A DNA stretch of 34,696 nt, from positions 1 to 34,696 of the IMG/VR virus record IMGVR_UViG_3300025769_000406; one strand, 5' to 3'. The position numbers were made by a program, and so were the translations under genes. Shown piece after piece: positions 1 through 4,141 of this stretch. The notes under the pieces were generated by a model. The model saw only the letters and a program-made list of their open reading frames with translations. It had not been told where the DNA came from and made no database searches. Position 1 is the stretch's first letter. Each line of letters starts with the position of its first letter. Source of the DNA: a virus.

Positions 1-38
1 TCTACTTGCTCTTGCTTCACTTTCGTCAACTTTGCCAT
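1..38 (-). pseudogene. 5' fragment of the small terminase gene, cut by the window edge
   Basis: This is the first 38 bases of the reading frame that is complete at 34165-34560, with its ATG at 38-36 and the same GAGG ribosome site just upstream. It is not a decayed gene. It is present only because the repeat was copied to this end, and on a circular map it is the same gene. Confidence 0.85.
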
Positions 39-104
39 AGAACCTCACTGCTGGCTGTGTGTTGGAAGGTAGTATTTAACACATGAAATGAGAGGCCGCG
101 ATCG

Positions 105-137
105 TGCGGGGTATCGCCCTTTTTTTATGCCCCCGCA
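105..137. repeat. GC-rich inverted repeat in the terminal repeat
   Basis: TGCGGGG (105-111) and CCCCGCA (131-137) are exact inverted copies with a 19-base spacer that contains the T-run. The overlapping CCGC/GCGG at 97-110 adds dyad symmetry. The block is GC-rich inside an AT-rich region and lies just upstream of the small terminase gene, a common place for packaging or late-control sites. A packaging role is inference. The one-base difference between the two terminal copies falls in its loop. Confidence 0.4.
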
Positions 138-227
138 TGGCCTGACATTTTGCATTGCAGCAAGAATATATTGCCACTGCATTGCCGCGCAACCTTTGTC
201 TGTGTTGTGCGTGCAAGCGATGGCAAT

Positions 228-280
228 TCACTACAATTTAAAACCATATCACTACCAATTCAAAGCCTGATCACTGCATC
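228..280. repeat. Iteron-like direct repeats TCACTRC, spaced about 21 bp
   Basis: TCACTACAATT begins at 228, TCACTACCAATT at 249 and TCACTGCATC at 271. The spacings of 21 and 22 bp are two helical turns, so a bound protein would sit on one face of the DNA. Related CACTGCATTG occurs at 175-184. The 39-517 stretch has no convincing gene. Replication-initiator or regulator binding is possible but unproven. Confidence 0.35.
235..263 (-). promoter_or_regulatory. Candidate leftward late promoter
   Basis: Read on the minus strand: TTGAAT (263-258), a 17-base spacer, then TAAATT (240-235). It points across the left end, which on a circular map leads directly into the small terminase gene and the long late block. 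Both boxes are imperfect sigma-70 hexamers, but spacing and placement fit. It overlaps the iteron-like repeats. Confidence 0.35.
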
Positions 281-451
281 ATTGACTTGCCTTTATGCAA
301 TGCGTGCAATGAATACTTTTAACAAATAGCATGAATAATGTTGACAGTATAGATGCACGCTATGCGTTACCTTTATATATACAGGCTGCAATAAAAGCAT
401 TGGTTGGATCGTCTATAGAATATGCCTGATAAATTATTTTGCTTAATAGTG

Positions 452-480
452 TTGACAATATGCACACAGTGCATTATTTA
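452..480 (+). promoter_or_regulatory. Rightward early promoter for the 518-3969 operon
   Basis: TTGACA (452-457), a 17-base spacer and TATTTA (475-480) make a good sigma-70 promoter. Transcription would start near 487, so the mRNA would begin almost exactly at the first CACTAGCAA leader motif (489) and run into the first gene at 518. A second TTGACA at 341 has no convincing -10 at normal spacing. Confidence 0.7.
461..473. promoter_or_regulatory. Palindromic operator candidate between -35 and -10
   Basis: TGCAC ACA GTGCA is a perfect 5-bp inverted repeat with a 3-base centre, lying wholly in the spacer of the 452-480 promoter. A protein bound there would block RNA polymerase. Both XRE-type proteins of this phage (3754-3969 and 4992-5189) are candidates; which one, if either, is unknown. 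Confidence 0.4.
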
Positions 481-488
481 GGGGTTAT

Positions 489-509
489 CACTAGCAATCA
501 GATAAGGAT
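489..509 (+). repeat. Leader cassette copy 1 (CACTAGCAA...AAGGA)
   Basis: CACTAGCAATCAGATAAGGA precedes the ATG at 518 and supplies the AAGGA ribosome site. It lies at the predicted 5' end of the operon mRNA. Confidence 0.7.
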
Positions 510-517
510 GATTAATT

Positions 518-724
518 ATGTTTTCAGTAAAATTTGACACAGAACAAGAGTGGGACTTGCCAACCATTGAGGCCAAATGCGACAGCGCACAGCAAGCCTT
601 GGCTTTGATCGGCAGTCTTAAACAGGATTTTGGCTTTTCAGCTAATGAGCATAACGAATGGTTTTTGGTCACTCGTTTATCAGACGGTAAATCATGCCAT
701 CCATCAGTAAAGAAAGGGGCGTAA
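518..724 (+). CDS. Small early protein of unknown function, 68 aa
   Basis: This is the first gene of the left early operon, behind a clear promoter and an AAGGA ribosome site. I do not recognise the family. The product is small, soluble-looking and mildly acidic, with a central helix-prone stretch (QQALALIGSLKQDFGF) and a C-terminal half with strand-like character. It has no membrane segment, signal peptide or cysteine cluster. It may be one of the many small host-interaction proteins phages make first, but that rests on position only. The stop is followed at once by the next start. Confidence 0.75.
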   Translation: MFSVKFDTEQEWDLPTIEAKCDSAQQALALIGSLKQDFGFSANEHNEWFLVTRLSDGKSCHPSVKKGA

Positions 725-735
725 TCATGACAAAG
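715..735 (+). repeat. Duplicated translation start region, copy A
   Basis: AGGGGCGTAATCATGACAAA, followed by G, recurs at 933-953 with a single G/A difference. It contains the ribosome site, the stop codon of one gene and the start codon of the next, so two successive genes (727 and 945) begin with nearly identical start regions. Confidence 0.8.
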
Positions 736-942
736 CCAACTCTTATCATCAAGCAAAGAAGCCATGTAACGACTGTAAAGTTGAAAGGCGTTCCCTTTGC
801 TTATGTAGTCGCAACAAATGAAGACCTTGCAAAGCATGGCATCATTAACGTGATCAAAGCCAAGATCAAACGCTGCAATGAGCTTGGCTATAATAATGTA
901 GTCGGCAAATATGAAATGCTTTTGACAGCGTTAGGGGCATAA
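727..942 (+). CDS. Small early protein of unknown function, 71 aa
   Basis: The start is taken at 727 rather than the in-frame ATG at 694, because 727 directly follows the stop of the previous gene and has an AGGGG ribosome site. The protein is basic and opens MTKPTLIIKQRSHVTTVKLK, a strand-rich region, followed by a helical Lys/Arg-rich half. I do not recognise it. Its size and charge would fit a nucleic-acid or protein-binding accessory factor, but no motif supports that. It is cotranscribed with 518-724 and 945-1130. Confidence 0.75.
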   Translation: MTKPTLIIKQRSHVTTVKLKGVPFAYVVATNEDLAKHGIINVIKAKIKRCNELGYNNVVGKYEMLLTALGA

Positions 943-953
943 TCATGACAAAG
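933..953 (+). repeat. Duplicated translation start region, copy B
   Basis: This is the second copy of the 21-base start region described at 715-735. It spans the end of gene 727-942 and the ATG at 945. The downstream proteins both begin Met-Thr-Lys but then differ, so only the start region is shared. Confidence 0.8.
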
Positions 954-1130
954 ACAACAATCACTGATCTGGCCTTTATGTTTACCGGCTTTGTTTTCAT
1001 CATGGCCTTGCCAGCAAGCTTTGCCTTGCTTGCCAACGGTTATGATCTCTTGAGCCTTGCTGTCTTCATGACTGGCGGCTTGGCTTTCCTTGGCAGCATG
1101 GCAGCAATGCTTATCACTGCCGATAAATAA
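945..1130 (+). CDS. Small membrane protein with two transmembrane segments, 61 aa
   Basis: Two hydrophobic stretches, about residues 7-29 (LAFMFTGFVFIMALPASFAL) and 35-57 (LLSLAVFMTGGLAFLGSMAA), are joined by a short loop around Asn-Gly-Tyr. This predicts a helical hairpin in the inner membrane. No enzyme motif is visible. An early-operon position argues against a lysis holin and suggests effects on the host envelope, such as superinfection exclusion. That is inference. It starts two bases after the previous stop with an AGGGG ribosome site. Confidence 0.75.
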   Translation: MTKTTITDLAFMFTGFVFIMALPASFALLANGYDLLSLAVFMTGGLAFLGSMAAMLITADK

Positions 1131-1134
1131 TCAA

Positions 1135-1150
1135 CACTAGCAAAAAGGAT
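1135..1150 (+). repeat. Leader cassette copy 2
   Basis: CACTAGCAAAAAGGAT ends nine bases before the ATG at 1159 and contains its AAGGA ribosome site. Confidence 0.75.
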
Positions 1151-1158
1151 TTAATACT

Positions 1159-1488
1159 ATGACAAACGCAAAACAAAATTGTTGGCATATCCAATACAAG
1201 CTTAATGGCGAATGGAAAACAGAAACGTCTATGCCATTGACGCAATGCCGGTCAATCAATGGCAATCCTGTTAATCCTCATGGCATCAATGACGATCTGG
1301 AATTTTGCATTAATGAGGCACGCTGCGCCATGCTGGTAAACTATAAATCAAAATGGCAAGTTGGCGGCAATATAACCGAATGGCGTTATATTCCTGCCTA
1401 CGATCATTTCAACCGCAATGCTTGGTCTGATCAATCATGGTCATTTAAATTTGATCATATCGTTATCAATGGCACTGAAGAGGCTTAA
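1159..1488 (+). CDS. Early protein of unknown function, 109 aa
   Basis: No family is recognised. The protein is rich in Trp, Asn and Cys for its size: Trp at 9, 19, 66, 75, 88 and 93, and Cys at 8, 30, 50 and 56. It looks like a compact soluble strand-rich domain. The four cysteines are not spaced like a standard zinc finger. It starts behind leader cassette 2. After its stop comes a GCAA-loop hairpin (1498-1515) and then cassette 3, so it sits in its own cassette-bounded unit. Confidence 0.75.
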   Translation: MTNAKQNCWHIQYKLNGEWKTETSMPLTQCRSINGNPVNPHGINDDLEFCINEARCAMLVNYKSKWQVGGNITEWRYIPAYDHFNRNAWSDQSWSFKFDHIVINGTEEA

Positions 1489-1497
1489 TGAGCCGAA

Positions 1498-1515
1498 ACC
1501 AGCCGCAAGGCTGGT
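1498..1515 (+). other. RNA hairpin with GCAA loop
   Basis: ACCAGCC-GCAA-GGCTGGT is a perfect 7-bp stem closed by a GNRA-type tetraloop, ten bases after the stop codon of 1159-1488. It is preceded by GCCGAAA, as is the hairpin at 2836-2853, which has a different stem but the same loop. No T-run follows, so it is not an ordinary terminator. It may protect a 3' end after processing or limit readthrough. Confidence 0.6.
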
Positions 1516-1531
1516 CTGTCATAAGACAAAA

Positions 1532-1548
1532 CACTAGCAAAAAGGAAT
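1532..1548 (+). repeat. Leader cassette copy 3
   Basis: CACTAGCAAAAAGGAAT, nearly identical to copy 2 for 15 bases, provides the AAGGA ribosome site for the ATG at 1556. Confidence 0.75.
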
Positions 1549-1555
1549 TGGCACA

Positions 1556-2323
1556 ATGAAACCATTAAGCAAAACTGAATTAGCTGTTTTAGCTGGCAAG
1601 TCTGTTTATCATAACTTGCGCGTCAAGTCTGTTAATGACGGCATGGCAAAAACAGAACGCGCCATTAAGAAAAGTACAAATGTAAAGCTTGGCAAGCGCG
1701 TCACCAAAGGCCAGTTAAAAGGCTTTCCCATATTCACATTGACGCTAGAAGAACGCGCCACTTGTCCGGCTTCGTGCATTCATTGGGCTGATTGTTACGG
1801 CAATAACATGATGAACGCCACCCGATATGCCGGTGATGATGCATTGTTGAAGCAAATCGAATCCGATTTGACGCATTACCAAGCCAAATATCCGAATGGC
1901 TTTCTTGTCCGGTTGCACGTTCTTGGCGACTTTTTCAGCGTTGCCTATGTCGCGCAATGGGCAAAATGGCTGTCAATGTTCCCAGCTTTGCACGTTTATG
2001 GCTATACTGCTAATCAATATAACGCGATTGACAGCAAGGAACGTGCCATTGGTGAGGCTTTGTTATCACTACGCATGGCTTGCGGCATTCGCTTTGCTGT
2101 TAGGTTTAGCGGCTCATATACTGATAGCTTTGCAGCATTATCTAATGACGATAGCCGAAGCAATGACTTGTTAGCTGATAAACAAGCCTTTCTTTGTCCT
2201 ACGCAAATCAGCAAAGAGACTGGCAAGCTTGCGAAGAAAGACGAAGAGACTCTTGTGCCAGATTGCGGCTCTTGTGGTTTATGCTGGCAAGCATCAAAGC
2301 CAGTCGTGTTTTTAACCCATTGA
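1556..2323 (+). CDS. GP88-like cysteine-cluster protein, 255 aa
   Basis: This is the largest protein of the left operon. It has a basic N-terminus, then ATCPASCIHWADCYG (Cys 70, 74, 80), a core LVRLHVLGDFFSVAYV (about 118-132) and LHVYGYTANQ (145-154), and a C-terminal CGSCGLCW (Cys 237, 240, 243) plus Cys 214. This layout resembles phage and plasmid proteins of the GP88 type, whose function is not established. The cysteine groups at both ends and the alternating strand/helix core suggest a barrel-like fold binding a metal or iron-sulfur cluster. A radical-SAM-like relationship is speculation. It starts behind leader cassette 3, and a short membrane protein follows after 14 bases. Confidence 0.8.
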   Translation: MKPLSKTELAVLAGKSVYHNLRVKSVNDGMAKTERAIKKSTNVKLGKRVTKGQLKGFPIFTLTLEERATCPASCIHWADCYGNNMMNATRYAGDDALLKQIESDLTHYQAKYPNGFLVRLHVLGDFFSVAYVAQWAKWLSMFPALHVYGYTANQYNAIDSKERAIGEALLSLRMACGIRFAVRFSGSYTDSFAALSNDDSRSNDLLADKQAFLCPTQISKETGKLAKKDEETLVPDCGSCGLCWQASKPVVFLTH

Positions 2324-2337
2324 GAAAGGCTAAACAA

Positions 2338-2490
2338 ATGATCAAAGGTTTTTTGATTGGCTTGGCGTTTATCGCGTTTAATTTCATGATCGTCTTTCTG
2401 TTTATTAACATCATGACAGGTTGCGGCTTGGTCAATGATTGGAACGCGCCACAATGCGTAACACCGGCTCAATTGATAGGGCTAGGCTAA
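2338..2490 (+). CDS. Short single-pass membrane protein, 50 aa
   Basis: The start at 2338 is chosen because a GAAAGG ribosome site lies just before it; the longer in-frame reading would overlap the GP88-like gene by far. Residues 4-27 (GFLIGLAFIAFNFMIVFLFI) form one strong transmembrane helix, followed by a short tail with two cysteines. It is not a recognised family. A holin role is unlikely from its early position. It is followed by a GCAA-loop hairpin and leader cassette 4. Confidence 0.65.
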   Translation: MIKGFLIGLAFIAFNFMIVFLFINIMTGCGLVNDWNAPQCVTPAQLIGLG

Positions 2491-2497
2491 AACACTA

Positions 2498-2524
2498 CCA
2501 TTGACAGCGCAAAGGCTGTCAGTG
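2498..2524 (+). other. RNA hairpin with GCAAAG loop
   Basis: CCATTGACAGC pairs with GCTGTCAGTGG over 11 bp (one G-T wobble) around the loop GCAAAG, eight bases after the stop of 2338-2490. The stem includes TTGACAGC and GCTGTCA, the same words as the operator at 5210-5224, though widely separated here. No T-run follows, so simple termination is unlikely. Confidence 0.6.
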
Positions 2525-2551
2525 GCTCTTAAATCGCCAGCAATGGCATAA

Positions 2552-2572
2552 CACTAGCAAGAGGATAAAGGA
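2552..2572 (+). repeat. Leader cassette copy 4
   Basis: CACTAGCAAGAGGATAAAGG precedes the ATG at 2575, with AAAGGA as the ribosome site. Confidence 0.7.
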
Positions 2573-2574
2573 CA

Positions 2575-2817
2575 ATGGCAAGCGTAAACAAGCAAGGCAT
2601 CTATCACATTCAAGAGTGGATTGATAAAAATCAAGATTACAATCCGCAAGTTTTTGACCTATGGGCTAACGGTATCGCGTCAGAAATAAATCAATGTGCA
2701 AGTTTAGACGATGACATAAAGAGAAATGGCGAATTTGTATATGAAGTAGGGCTAAAGGATGCGCGTGGGTATGTAATGACAATATCGCTAGATGAAAATC
2801 ATTTTAATATTAACTAG
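2575..2817 (+). CDS. Small early protein of unknown function, 80 aa
   Basis: No family is recognised. It is acidic, with a helical N-terminal half (IYHIQEWIDKNQDY) and a C-terminal half that reads as two or three strands (NGEFVYEVGLK; GYVMTISLDE). Its last codons are Ile-Asn-stop, and the TAG stop is itself part of leader cassette 5. The neighbouring gene 2915-3316 ends the same way, so the cassette appears to have been copied together with the end of the preceding reading frame. Confidence 0.75.
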   Translation: MASVNKQGIYHIQEWIDKNQDYNPQVFDLWANGIASEINQCASLDDDIKRNGEFVYEVGLKDARGYVMTISLDENHFNIN

Positions 2818-2830
2818 CAAAAGAGAAAGG
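2812..2830 (+). repeat. Leader cassette copy 5, not followed by a gene
   Basis: AACTAGCAAAAGAGAAAGG starts inside the stop codon of 2575-2817. Instead of a start codon it is followed by three adjacent hairpins (2836-2887) and then by cassette 6. Confidence 0.75.
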
Positions 2831-2835
2831 CCGAA

Positions 2836-2887
2836 ACGCAAGGCAACTTGCGTCCAGCGATAGTGTCGCTGCTGACGAGGCCGTCAG
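2836..2887 (+). ncRNA. Three back-to-back RNA hairpins
   Basis: Three perfect stems lie almost without spacers: ACGCAAG-GCAA-CTTGCGT (2836-2853), CAGCGA-TAGTG-TCGCTG (2855-2871) and CTGACG-AGGC-CGTCAG (2872-2887). The array lies between leader cassettes 5 and 6 in a 97-base gap with no reading frame. The first stem shares the CCGAAA lead-in and GCAA loop of the hairpin at 1498-1515, but its stem bases differ while pairing is kept. This supports selection for RNA structure. Possible roles are processing or stability control within the operon, or a separate small RNA. Confidence 0.55.
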
Positions 2888-2888
2888 T

Positions 2889-2910
2889 AACTAGCAAAAG
2901 AGAGAGGGCA
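2889..2910 (+). repeat. Leader cassette copy 6
   Basis: AACTAGCAAAAGAGAGAGGG plus CA, identical to copy 7 over 24 bases, supplies the GAGAGG ribosome site for the ATG at 2915. Confidence 0.8.
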
Positions 2911-2914
2911 AACC

Positions 2915-3316
2915 ATGCTTAACAAAACAGAAAAAAGAGAAATGGCGATTGTTGAAAACCTTTCGCCAAATGTCGGCACGTTACGACTGACCAAAACAAT
3001 GCTTGATAAGCATATCATTGATGCAAATTCCAGTATCAGGCGGCTTGCGTTATTGCTTGGTGTTGATATGGAAGAAATGACTAATGGCGATAAAGTGACA
3101 ATCCAAGGCCAGTATCAAGATGGCACGCCATGCAACGTGAATTTCTATCGTACGACAATGCGATCAGATCGGCGCGTCAGTCTATCGGGCATCAAGAAGC
3201 AAGCCATAGCTGGCGATCTTTTGGCCTTATCCTATAAGAGAAATGAGCAAGGCGATTATATCTTGATCATTAACGTAACAGCGGCAGCGCAATCGCGCAT
3301 TGCTCAAATTAACTAG
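2915..3316 (+). CDS. Early protein of unknown function, 133 aa
   Basis: No family is recognised. The protein is basic. Its N-terminal part (TLRLTKTMLDKHIIDANSSI) is helical, and the middle (GDKVTIQGQYQDGTPCNVNF) reads as a beta-barrel-like run of strands. That order would fit a small nucleic-acid-binding fold, but this is only a guess. Leader cassette 6 gives its ribosome site, and its TAG stop lies inside cassette 7. Confidence 0.75.
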   Translation: MLNKTEKREMAIVENLSPNVGTLRLTKTMLDKHIIDANSSIRRLALLLGVDMEEMTNGDKVTIQGQYQDGTPCNVNFYRTTMRSDRRVSLSGIKKQAIAGDLLALSYKRNEQGDYILIINVTAAAQSRIAQIN

Positions 3317-3332
3317 CAAAAGAGAGAGGGCA
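3311..3332 (+). repeat. Leader cassette copy 7
   Basis: Identical to copy 6 for 24 bases. It starts within the stop codon of 2915-3316 and serves the ATG at 3337. Confidence 0.8.
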
Positions 3333-3336
3333 AATT

Positions 3337-3654
3337 ATGTCTAAGAAATCAAATCAAAAATTTCTGGAAAACCAGCACAAAAGAATAGAAATCATCAGCC
3401 ATTTATCGGCTATAGCTGGCCCATATGACGCGGCAATGCTTAATATGAGCATTATTGCATGGCAAAACGACAGTGGCGAATACTGGCTGCGTCTGCTGGA
3501 TATGGATGGACAAGGCGATAAACTGCTTATTCATATTGACAGCGAAACAGCATCAAGCAGGGATCGTTACTATGTCCATCAATATATTTCAGAACATGGC
3601 ATTGACCATGCAATCAATAGCTGGCCTGAGTTTATGGAAGATGACGCTGCATAG
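3337..3654 (+). CDS. Early protein of unknown function, 105 aa
   Basis: No family is recognised. A basic, helical N-terminus (KKSNQKFLENQHKRIEIISH) is followed by a strand-rich acidic part (EYWLRLLDMDGQGDKLLIHI) and an acidic end (EFMEDDAA). There is no membrane segment or cysteine. It uses leader cassette 7. Its stop is followed by a degenerate cassette lacking CTAGC and by a 10-bp hairpin. Confidence 0.75.
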   Translation: MSKKSNQKFLENQHKRIEIISHLSAIAGPYDAAMLNMSIIAWQNDSGEYWLRLLDMDGQGDKLLIHIDSETASSRDRYYVHQYISEHGIDHAINSWPEFMEDDAA

Positions 3655-3670
3655 AAAAAGAGAGAGGGCA
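3653..3670 (+). repeat. Degenerate leader cassette copy 8
   Basis: AGAAAAAGAGAGAGGGCA keeps the purine-rich half of copies 6 and 7 but has lost CTAGC. It starts in the stop codon of 3337-3654 and, like copy 5, leads into a hairpin and not into a gene. Confidence 0.55.
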
Positions 3671-3675
3671 AAAAA

Positions 3676-3706
3676 AGGCGGTGCAGAATTGGCTAATGCA
3701 CCGCCT
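3676..3706 (+). other. RNA hairpin, perfect 10-bp stem
   Basis: AGGCGGTGCA and TGCACCGCCT pair perfectly around an 11-base loop (3686-3696). It lies between cassettes 8 and 9 with no T-run after it. An A-run precedes it, but on the minus strand the following sequence is only moderately T-rich. It fits the pattern of one hairpin in each long gap of this operon. Confidence 0.6.
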
Positions 3707-3710
3707 AGCC

Positions 3711-3724
3711 CACTAGCAAAGAGG
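3711..3724 (+). repeat. Leader cassette copy 9
   Basis: CACTAGCAAAGAGG lies 30 bases before the ATG at 3754, farther than the other copies. The ribosome site actually used is probably GAAAGG near 3741-3746. Confidence 0.65.
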
Positions 3725-3753
3725 ACACCGTAAAGGTAAAGAAAGGTATAGCT

Positions 3754-3969
3754 ATGGAAACGACAAAGATCAAGCTGGAAAGATTGCAGCTAGGAATAAG
3801 CCAAACAAAGATGGCTCAAAGGCTAGGCATTGGTTTGCGCTGTTATCAATATTATGAATCTGGTGAAAGGCAAATCCCAAAGCCTGTAATCATGTTACAT
3901 CAAGCCTTAAAGAGAAACGCCATTTTAGAAAAGAATGAAAAATACTATTTAGAAAGGACAAAAATGTAA
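3754..3969 (+). CDS. XRE/Cro-type helix-turn-helix DNA-binding protein, 71 aa
   Basis: This is the last gene of the left early operon. Residues 6-48 match an XRE-type fold: LERLQLGISQTKMAQRLGIG covers helices 1-3 with the classic SQTKMAQRLG turn, followed by RCYQYYESGERQIPKPV. It probably binds a short palindrome as a dimer and acts as a Cro-like or antirepressor-type regulator. Nearby candidate sites are 4064-4078, 461-473 and 5210-5224; which is bound is unknown. A strong terminator follows at 4001. A second XRE-type protein is encoded at 4992-5189 on the other strand. Confidence 0.85.
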   Translation: METTKIKLERLQLGISQTKMAQRLGIGLRCYQYYESGERQIPKPVIMLHQALKRNAILEKNEKYYLERTKM

Positions 3970-3980
3970 TAAAACTATTC

Positions 3981-3996
3981 AATGCCGCGTGGCATT
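3981..3996 (-). terminator. Hairpin that may end leftward transcripts
   Basis: AATGCC-GCGT-GGCATT is a perfect 6-bp inverted repeat. On the minus strand it is followed by GAATAG and then TTTT, a weak intrinsic terminator that could stop the 5189-4131 operon and the short transcript predicted from 4114-4141. The T-run begins six bases after the stem, so efficiency is doubtful. Confidence 0.35.
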
Positions 3997-4000
3997 ACTA

Positions 4001-4038
4001 GCACTGCAATGCACTACATCATTGCAGTGCTTTTTTTT
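4001..4038 (+). terminator. Strong intrinsic terminator of the left early operon
   Basis: GCACTGCAATG (4001-4011) and CATTGCAGTGC (4020-4030) form a perfect 11-bp stem with an 8-base loop, followed directly by eight T. It lies 31 bases after the stop of the XRE gene and points rightward. Its stem word GCACTGCAATG is related to words in the 39-340 control region and to the palindrome at 4064. Confidence 0.9.
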
Positions 4039-4063
4039 ATAGAAATTTATCAAAGAATAGTAT

Positions 4064-4078
4064 CAATGCAGTGCATTG
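4064..4078. promoter_or_regulatory. 15-bp palindrome, operator candidate
   Basis: CAATGCA-G-TGCATTG is a perfect odd palindrome with 7-base arms, the size typical of an XRE-protein operator. It lies about 30 bases downstream of the start predicted from the leftward promoter at 4114-4141. Similar words (GCATTGCAG, CACTGCATTG) occur in the left control region. Confidence 0.4.
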
Positions 4079-4113
4079 TTGCCGCGTGTCATTGCAGTAA
4101 AGCAGCAAAGCTG

Positions 4114-4141
4114 ATTATATCGAGGCAAAATTAGCTGTCAA
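4114..4141 (-). promoter_or_regulatory. Leftward promoter with consensus -35 and -10
   Basis: On the minus strand TTGACA (4141-4136) and TATAAT (4119-4114) are both exact sigma-70 hexamers, separated by 16 bases. The -35 overlaps GCTGTCAA (4134-4141), half of the 5210-5224 operator, so the same repressor might control it. It overlaps the end of gene 4131-4538 and has no gene downstream on that strand. Confidence 0.7.

Larger units (their letters stand above)
1..175. repeat. Left copy of the terminal direct repeat
   Basis: These bases recur at 34523-34696. The only difference I see is one base: here the T-run is TTTTTTTAT (120-128), while the right copy has eight T and lacks A127. The repeat covers the first 38 bases of the small terminase gene and its upstream region. 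It may be a real terminal redundancy or the overlap left when a circular or permuted genome is assembled. The sequence alone cannot decide. Confidence 0.9.
3970..4106 (-). ncRNA. Candidate small leftward RNA
   Basis: A consensus promoter at 4141-4114 would start an RNA near 4106 reading left. No gene lies downstream on that strand before the converging early operon. The predicted transcript of about 135 bases contains the 4064-4078 palindrome, the 11-bp hairpin at 4001-4030 and the possible terminator at 3981-3996. It would be complementary to the end of the early mRNA. Its existence is inferred from promoter and hairpins only. Confidence 0.4.

Noticed and set aside
88-270. 60-codon open frame in the left control region
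   Set aside because: It has no ribosome site, an odd Cys/His-rich composition, and overlaps the repeat, iteron-like sites and promoter elements. The right copy of the repeat lacks a base within it.
341-370. Second TTGACA as another early promoter
   Set aside because: No acceptable -10 lies 15-19 bases downstream, while the 452-480 promoter is much better. It may still be a regulator site.
1498-3706. Early-operon hairpins as intrinsic terminators
   Set aside because: None is followed by a T-run on the plus strand, unlike the clear terminator at 4001-4038.
2812-3724. CRISPR array made of the repeated ACTAGCAAAAGAG units
   Set aside because: The units are irregularly spaced around genes, vary in length and supply ribosome sites. 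No cas gene is present.
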